64,000 nucleotides of DNA from Mortierella alpina. Lineage: Eukaryota; Mortierellomycota; Mortierellomycetes; Mortierellales; Mortierellaceae. Position 1 is the first letter of the stretch, and every line of letters starts with the position of its first letter. Location of the stretch: positions 2,480,001-2,544,000 of the forward strand of contig JANATF010000005.1 in assembly GCA_029449245.1 (NCBI GenBank), written 5' to 3'. This document shows positions 57,956 through 64,000 of this stretch, piece by piece. The notes under the pieces were generated by a model. That model ran no database searches, was not told the DNA's origin, and worked only from the letters and a program-made list of their open reading frames with translations. Made by a program: the position numbers and the translations under genes.

Positions 57956-60666
57956 TTAGAACCACAAAAGCTCGCTGTAACGGGGGATGGGGTAGAACTT
58001 GTCGGCGGTCAAGACCTCGAGCTTGTCGGCAATCACACGGGCATCGTTCATGGCAGGCAAAAGATTTGCGCAGGCGAACTTGGCCTCCTCAACAGCATCG
58101 TCACCAATGTGGTGCATCTTGTGGACAGTTGCATCCAAAGTGGCAATGGCAGCCTGGAGATCCCTGACCACAGGGGTCAAGGCCTTGAGGGCAGCGAGCT
58201 CGGGGCTAGCCTCCTCACCCGAGATTCCGTTCAACAACTGCACAGACTGGGCCAAGCTACCGCGGTACTCAAAGGCGGCAGGCAAGATCTGAGAGCCAAG
58301 CATGGTGCTGAGGGTGGTGGCCTCGACCAAGAGATCCTTGGCATAGCGCTCCTGGAGAATCAAGTGGCGAGACTGGAGCTCTGATGCGGTGAAGATGCCG
58401 AGCTTGGTCAACATGTCAGAGTGAACAGGGTTCAAGAGCTGCTCAAAAGCCTCAGGGCTGGTCTTGATGTTGGGAAGACCACGCTTCTCAGCCTCCTGGA
58501 TCCAGGCCTCAGAGTAACCATCACCCTCGAAGCGGACGGCCTTGGTGGTGGCAATGAACTTCTTGATGACGATGACCTTGTCGGCATCCGAGGGGTAGGG
58601 CTTGTCGCCCATCTGCTCACGCAGAGCGTTGGTCACATCCTGAAGAGCAGAGGCGACAGCGGCGTTGAGGATGGTGACGGGGAAAGCGGGCGACTGCTTG
58701 GATCCGACAGCACGGAACTCGAACTTGTTACCGGTGAAGGCGAAGGGCGAGGTGCGGTTACGGTCGGTCAAGTCACGGGAGATGCTGGGGAGCGAGGCGA
58801 CCTTGACATCCAAGGCAGTGCCTCCCAACTTGATAGTCTGCATCTCGGGGACGGAGAAGTTCTTGATAGGGCGGGACTCTTCAATGGAGTTGAGGACCTC
58901 GGTCAAGTGCTCACCCAGGAAGACAGACACGATCATGGGGGGAGCCTCGCAGGCACCGAGACGGTGCTCGTTGGAGGAGGAAGCGATCGAGGTGCGCAAG
59001 AGACCACCGTGCTGCTGGACAGCGTGAAGAACGGCGACGAGGACCAGCAGGAAACGGTAGTTGGTCTCGGGCTTGACAGTGGGGTCGAGCAAGTTCTCGC
59101 CACGGTCCGTGGACATGGACCAGTTGCAGTGCTTTCCGGATCCGTTGACGCCCTTGAAGGGCTTCTCGTGGTAGAGGACCTTCAGCTTGTTCTTGTGTGC
59201 GACCTTGGAGAGGACGTCCATGGTCAGCAAGTTGTGGTCGACAGCGAGCGAAGCCTCCTCAAAGATAGGGGCCAACTCGAACTGCTGAGGCGCGACTTCG
59301 TTGTGGCGGGTCTTGACGGGCACACCGAGACGGAAGAGCTCGAGCTCGGCCTCGGACATGGTGGCCATGACCTTGGAGGGAATGCGACCAAAGTAGTGGT
59401 CATCCATCTGCTGGTGCTTGGGGGGCAAGTTTCCGATCAAAGTGCGGCCGGTGTGCTTGAGATCAGGGCGCAGAGAGTAAAGAGAGCGGTCGACCAAGAA
59501 GTACTCCTGCTCGGTTCCGAGGGTGGTGAAGACGTGGCTGGTGCGGGGCTGGGCACCGACGGGGACGGGGTCGATGAGGTTGAGGAGCTCGCAGCAAGAC
59601 TTGCCAATGGCGGAGGTGGAGCGGAGGAGGACAGTCTTCTCGTCGAGGGCATCACCGTTGTAGGAAATGAAGACCGAGGGGATGTACAGGACCGAGGTGC
59701 CGTGGGGTCCCTCCTGGATGAACATGGGCGAGGTGGTGTCCCAGACGGTGTATCCACGGGCCTCGAAGGTGGTGCGCATGCCTCCGGAGGGGAAAGACGA
59801 AGCATCAGGCTCGGCCTGGAGCAGCTGGGTGCCAGAGAAGGCATCGATGGCGGTGACCTAGCGAGCAAAAGAGGAAAGGGTGCAGGAACCGTCAGCATTG
59901 TTGTCTCTCTCGTCTCTCTCCCTTCACTCTGCCCGCTGCTCTCACTCCGCAAGGACCGCAACCTGTGGCTGTCCAGCACACATCCCAATCTGAAGTCCGT
60001 GGACTGGATTCGTGTGCTCATGTACACCCATCCACACAGCTCAACACGTCCAGCAAATATAGAACAGAAAGGTAAAAAAGCTACAGTAATTTTTGGCTGA
60101 GTTGGGTTGCGTGACGGATCATAAAAAAAGAAAAGAAACTCCATTTCCACCCCTGCCGCCAAGAAGCTTGTTTCCCGCTGTCCTTTTTCTCTGTCTTCTT
60201 CAAATCTCCTTGTCTGCTGGATTCTCTGATAACGCTGTTCCCGATTCCGTGTTGTACTGCGTTCCCCCTTATCTCGTTCGTTATCTCTTACCTCCTCGCC
60301 GTTGGCAGAAAAGCTTGACTTCAAGGAAAGGAAGGCATCGTGCTTCTCGGCGGTGGTGCCGGTCTGGGGCTGGAACCAGTGAGTGAAGTGGGTGGCGCCA
60401 CGGTCCATGGCCCAGATGCGGACGGCGTGGGCGATGGCATCGGCGGTACCCTTGTCCAGGGCCTGGCGGCCGCGCATCTGCTTGAGGAACGAGGCATAAG
60501 CGGGCTTGGGCAGGGCCTTTGCGATCTGCTGGAGATGGAAGACGTTCTCGCCAAAGAACTCGGAGGTGTAGACGGGCTTGCCATCGGCCTTGCGAGGGTA
60601 CTGGATGGAGCGGGTGGGACGGTTGATGTTGTCCTGGAGCGAAGCGACGCGGGCCTGGTTGGTCAT
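57956..60666 (-). CDS. Glutamine synthetase type III
   Basis: Minus-strand exons 60666-60292 and 59857-57956 (intron 434 nt, both boundaries phase 0); 758 residues, the size of GSIII, about twice eukaryotic GSII. The N-terminal region holds the GSIII-specific block (VYTSEFFGENVFHLQQIAKALP, RGATHFTHWFQPQTGTTAEKHD). The catalytic core has FPSGGMRTTFEARGY, GTEQEYFLVDR, TRHNEVAPQQFELAPIFEEA, VDHNLL, KPFKGVNGSGKHCNWS (ATP and glutamate loop) and NRTSPFAFTGNKFEFRAVGS with the substrate Arg. The C-terminal helical part (LPAAFEYRGSLAQSVQLLNG) is also GSIII-typical. It makes glutamine from glutamate, ammonia and ATP, a dodecamer in known cases. No targeting sequence is obvious, so it is probably cytosolic. 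Confidence 0.95.
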
Positions 60667-60866
60667 GGTGGGGTGCGGGTATATATTTACAGACGGGAAA
60701 GGGAGTTGTACAGAGAACAGGGACGAAGGAAGCAAACGAGCGACAGGAAGAGCCAAGGGATGTGGAAGGAGCAGGGGAGATGGTGGATGATGGACTAGAG
60801 AAGAGAAGAAGAGAAGAGAGAAGAAGAAAAAAAAAAGGGGGGACCGGGGGCGGGATTGCTGGCTGG

Positions 60867-60878
60867 TTTATATATCAC
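60867..60878 (-). promoter_or_regulatory. TATA box of the glutamine synthetase gene
   Basis: GATATATAAACC on the minus strand, about 200 nt upstream of the ATG at 60666. Confidence 0.6.
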
Positions 60879-62947
60879 CCAAGCAAATGGTGATTCACTC
60901 CACTCGACACTGACACTTTGTCTTTTCTTTATCATGAGCATCACCGAGCCAAATATACAATACAATACGATTGCAAGGAGGCCAAGCTCGTCGCAGTCAC
61001 GATCTCTTTTGACTCGTTGACTCTTTGGGTCTCTTCATGTGGGAATGCCCTCTGCTCTGCTATACAGATACTATACCCTCCTCTGCTGTCCCTCGCAGCC
61101 CTGCTCCTCGTCCTCCGCTGGCTCGCGGCAGTCGTCGCTGGCAAGACTTGTTTATCGCGCAACACAGACTCGCTCGATCCTATTCATTTCTCTATTCTAC
61201 ACTCGACTCTCTCTATTCAACTCTACTCTACTCAACTCAACTCTACTCAGCTCGACTCTACTCAACTCTACTCAACTCTACTCAACCCTACTCAGCTTGA
61301 CTCTAGCACCACGATACAGTCAGATCTCGGCTTTCTGGCATCTTGACTGCTGGTCCTGGATAAGTCTATCATCGTGATATCTGTCTTCCATTCGCTGCTG
61401 CAGACTTTCCTTCGGCGATGCTGCACTGTCGCTCTCCTGCAAGCCGAAAATGCGTTCACTCAACTCCTGCAGACTCCGAACCACTTCGGGCTATGAATCC
61501 AAAAGGGACTAAGCCAGCATTGCCACGGACTCTTTCTTTCTTTTTTTTTTCTTTCTTTTTCACTGTGACACCCTGGCCTTTGCCTTGAACAAATGGTGCA
61601 CTCCTGAACAAAGGAGAGGAGGTGCTTCCTGCCTGCCAATAGGTTCCTTCCACCCACTCCCACTGAGATACACGACACAAGAAAAAATGCCTCAATGCAC
61701 CCTCCTGTTCTGGTGTCGTGTAGGTCTGGCCCAGTCGACTTCCAGGAGTACCTTGAGCACAGGGCAAGAATTCTGTGGCAGAGCATCATGCGAAAGATGT
61801 GCACTGTCGCTTTACAAGATGGCAATCGCAGTGTCCTTTTCTCCACGCATGCCAGTGTACTGTATATACATACATCCTTCTGTTGTTGTGCCGCGAATCT
61901 TGAAGAGCGGAACGGAGAGTTTGGTTCAATGGACGGACAGATCGAGTGGCACGCGATGAAAATGTAGGAGCCCTTATCTTGCTTTCGCCGGCTTCTCTCG
62001 GTTGTGTCCCCGCATTTTAAGGATTACCATACTGAGAATTAAAAAACAGCACCCGCCAGTTTTGTGCCGAGCTATACATGCACAGATAGCCACGACGATA
62101 GACCAGGGCGTTAGCAATATCATGATACTCTGTCAGGCACTCGCCATTGTTGATACAAACTTCACAAAAGTGCATTCAGAGATTCAGATATGGCGCGCCA
62201 AGGACTGGCGCGATCTTGCAACCATCCCGTATTGTTTTTTTTTTTGCTTTCTGTATTAGACTTGCCATACGGATCTACATTTGTGGAGAGGGAGGAAGAG
62301 GATAAGGAGAATAAAGAGTGATACAACCAAAACGTTTGTTCGTGGGGAAAGAGTTGTCTGAGATTAGACATCAAACGGAGCAGCGGTATGGAGGACAACT
62401 GATGATGGATCGATCTATGCGCGCTATACACGCGTTTGCAACTCATCGATCGAAGTGTCTTTTTTTTTGGGCCTTCTCTGGTCCATGGCCACGACATCTC
62501 GCATAGACCATCAGATTTTTCTTGCCTTGCCCTGCCCTGATGGCCGAGGGAGCAAAAAAGGGGGAGTGGACTAACAGGGGGCCTGAAGCTGCAGTGTGCG
62601 CTGGTCCCTGTCCCAGCACACTTGATGGACTCTGATTTTTGCATGACATCAATCTGATCTGTGCAATAGTCTACTGTAGACTAGTGCACTGCTCGTGTGC
62701 TTGTTGCCCGCGGTGTCCATCGACATAGAGTTCCGCCCCATACAGTAACACACGATGACCACATCCGCCATCATCAGCTTGAAGTCTGCGGTCTCTCCGA
62801 GAGCCGTATCAGGTGCTTGACCTCCGCCTCGTTGGGATGCCGTCCAATAGAATCAGACCAGGCCGACCTTAAATCGAGAATTCCTGAAATGCCCTATCTC
62901 ACACGTGTTCGATAAGAGGTTGCTGGCCGGCAACCCACCGCTTTCAT
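60879..62947. other. Intergenic region, no supported gene
   Basis: Apart from the decamer microsatellite there is a CT-rich tract at 61530-61560 and a T-run near 62233-62245. Short frames lack domain or splice support. TACTGTATATACATAC is at about 61859-61874. Confidence 0.4.
61197..61312. repeat. (CTCAACTCTA)n decamer-type microsatellite
   Basis: About 110 nt of five- and ten-base repeats (CTCAA/CTCTA/CTCAG) with a few substitutions. Confidence 0.8.
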
Positions 62948-63400
62948 ATGATAAGCAGCTCCAGGCACAATCCTCAGCACCACGGCAGCTGTTCTCACGG
63001 CTCTGCTACAGACAACAGACCACGGGCAGCACTGCAACACGCTGTGTTCGCCACGCGAGCGAGACTACTGTGGACGCGACTGCACCCGAGTCTACCCAGC
63101 AGACAACAGCGCCTCCTTGTGGGCTTTCGGACATTCTTGTGTTCACGCAGCGGCCAAGCTCAGCATGGCCCTCTCTCACAGCCCCTCCATACTGCCCACT
63201 CCATATCCTCATCCGGTGGCATGCATTTGTGGAGCGGCCCTATACATGTAGACCAGTCCCACTCTGGCTGTCCCCTGCCTTTGCCCTCTTCGATTCCCAC
63301 GCTCGTTCGTGAATCAGTGGACGATGTTCCCCTAGCCCCTGTGGTTTTTGCTGGCATATGTGTTGGTGTATACGCCCTGGCCTTCCTTCCAAAAGAATAG
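62948..63400 (+). CDS. Possible small membrane protein, weak support
   Basis: Open frame of 150 codons. The N-terminal 80 residues are rich in Arg, Ser, Gln and His with almost no acids (ARLLWTRLHPSLPSRQQRLL), as in mitochondrial presequences. The last 25 residues hold a hydrophobic helix (APVVFAGICVGVYALAFLPKE). No family is recognised, no introns are evident, and the overlapping plus-strand frame at 62905-63312 is equally long. It may be spurious. Confidence 0.25.
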   Translation: MISSSRHNPQHHGSCSHGSATDNRPRAALQHAVFATRARLLWTRLHPSLPSRQQRLLVGFRTFLCSRSGQAQHGPLSQPLHTAHSISSSGGMHLWSGPIHVDQSHSGCPLPLPSSIPTLVRESVDDVPLAPVVFAGICVGVYALAFLPKE

Positions 63401-64000
63401 GGGCACAGTACGGCTCGCATACCTTCCATGCATAAAAGCAAAGCGCCGTCCTTGCTGTTTGATATTGATTATGTTCTAGCTTGCCTAGAAGACTACGTGA
63501 GAGGTTGAAACTGGTTTTTTGAAATGGTTGCATCGTGGGCACCAAGTTCATTCAGAATTCACTTCGCAGCAAGGCATGCAATGGGATTCGAAAAAAACAA
63601 GAAATATGAAAAAAAAAAGTTCACCATGCAGCTATTCGTATGCATAGCATGACTAGTCAACATGAAAGGCAGCCAACCCCTTGCCCATTTCTCCTCCACT
63701 TCTGTGCGGCCTGCTACACCTGGAGCGCTGCTGCATCTCGTCACAACAAAGCGAGAGAGACAAGTCTCTTCACCCCCTTGCACCGTATCAACTGACACAG
63801 ACCTCACACAATGGCTTTTTTGACTCTTCAGTCTTCCTGCGCCAGAGTGGTGCTACACGGACAGTGAACGAGACACATATCTCTTTCACCAAGTAGTTGC
63901 CCCTAACGAGTATGGAGGGTACAATACCTCGACACTAAACCGCCCACGGATGCTGGGCCTGCCTGGGTGCCGGGTTTGTGCATTGTGCAAGCTGTTCCCG
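63401..64000. other. Right edge of window, nothing supported
   Basis: No gene, repeat or RNA feature can be supported in the last 600 nt. Confidence 0.4.

Noticed and set aside
58421-60100. A 559-codon open frame on the plus strand, antisense to glutamine synthetase
   Set aside because: It mirrors the coding frame of GSIII, is unusually rich in Gly/Val/Leu/Glu without domain motifs, and arises from the biased codon use of the real gene on the other strand.

Overview
This is nuclear DNA of an early-diverging filamentous fungus. The protein families, the very regular short GT-AG introns (mostly 50-180 nt) and the Crypton-type recombinase at the left edge fit Mortierellomycota (Mortierella/Linnemannia/Podila type) best. 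That assignment is inferred from sequence character alone. I resolve about 20 protein genes, most of them multi-exon with consistent splice phases, and no convincing tRNA or rRNA gene.

Left part (1-20.3 kb): a Crypton tyrosine-recombinase gene cut by the window edge; a long disordered protein fused by splicing to an NmrA-like Rossmann domain; a TMEM41-type VTT-domain scramblase; two small secreted Cys-containing proteins on the minus strand; a TrhO/UPF0176-type rhodanese tRNA hydroxylase; a 5.4-kb stretch with no supported gene; an RGS-domain protein; and mitochondrial ATP synthase subunit f.

Middle part (20.8-36.7 kb): the PKA regulatory subunit (minus), a FHA+forkhead transcription factor, a divergent pair formed by the YVH1-type phosphatase (minus) and a DUF4604/KIAA1143-like protein (plus), a Ser-rich orphan with a C-terminal membrane segment, and the KDEL receptor ERD2.

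The standout feature is at 36.9-43.0 kb. It is a gene-free long palindrome built from about ten copies of a ~579-bp unit. The units point in opposite directions on either side of a ~500-bp unique core, with the symmetry axis at about 39,361.5. It could be a foldback-type mobile element, a centromere-like core-plus-inverted-repeat structure, or an amplified palindrome. None of its short open frames looks like a gene.

Right part (44.9-64 kb): a secreted S41-family protease, a poly-Gln multi-pass membrane protein (minus), ribosomal protein eS26 (minus), a coiled-coil protein with one splice junction that does not keep frame (minus), the replication licensing factor Cdt1 (plus, divergent from the coiled-coil gene), a type III glutamine synthetase (minus), and a last ~3.3 kb with only one weak ORF.

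The genes are mostly unrelated housekeeping and signalling functions, as is normal for fungi. The meaningful pairings are the two divergent promoters (YVH1/DUF4604 and coiled-coil/Cdt1) and the convergent S41/membrane-protein pair, whose shared 3' spacer holds a perfect palindrome.
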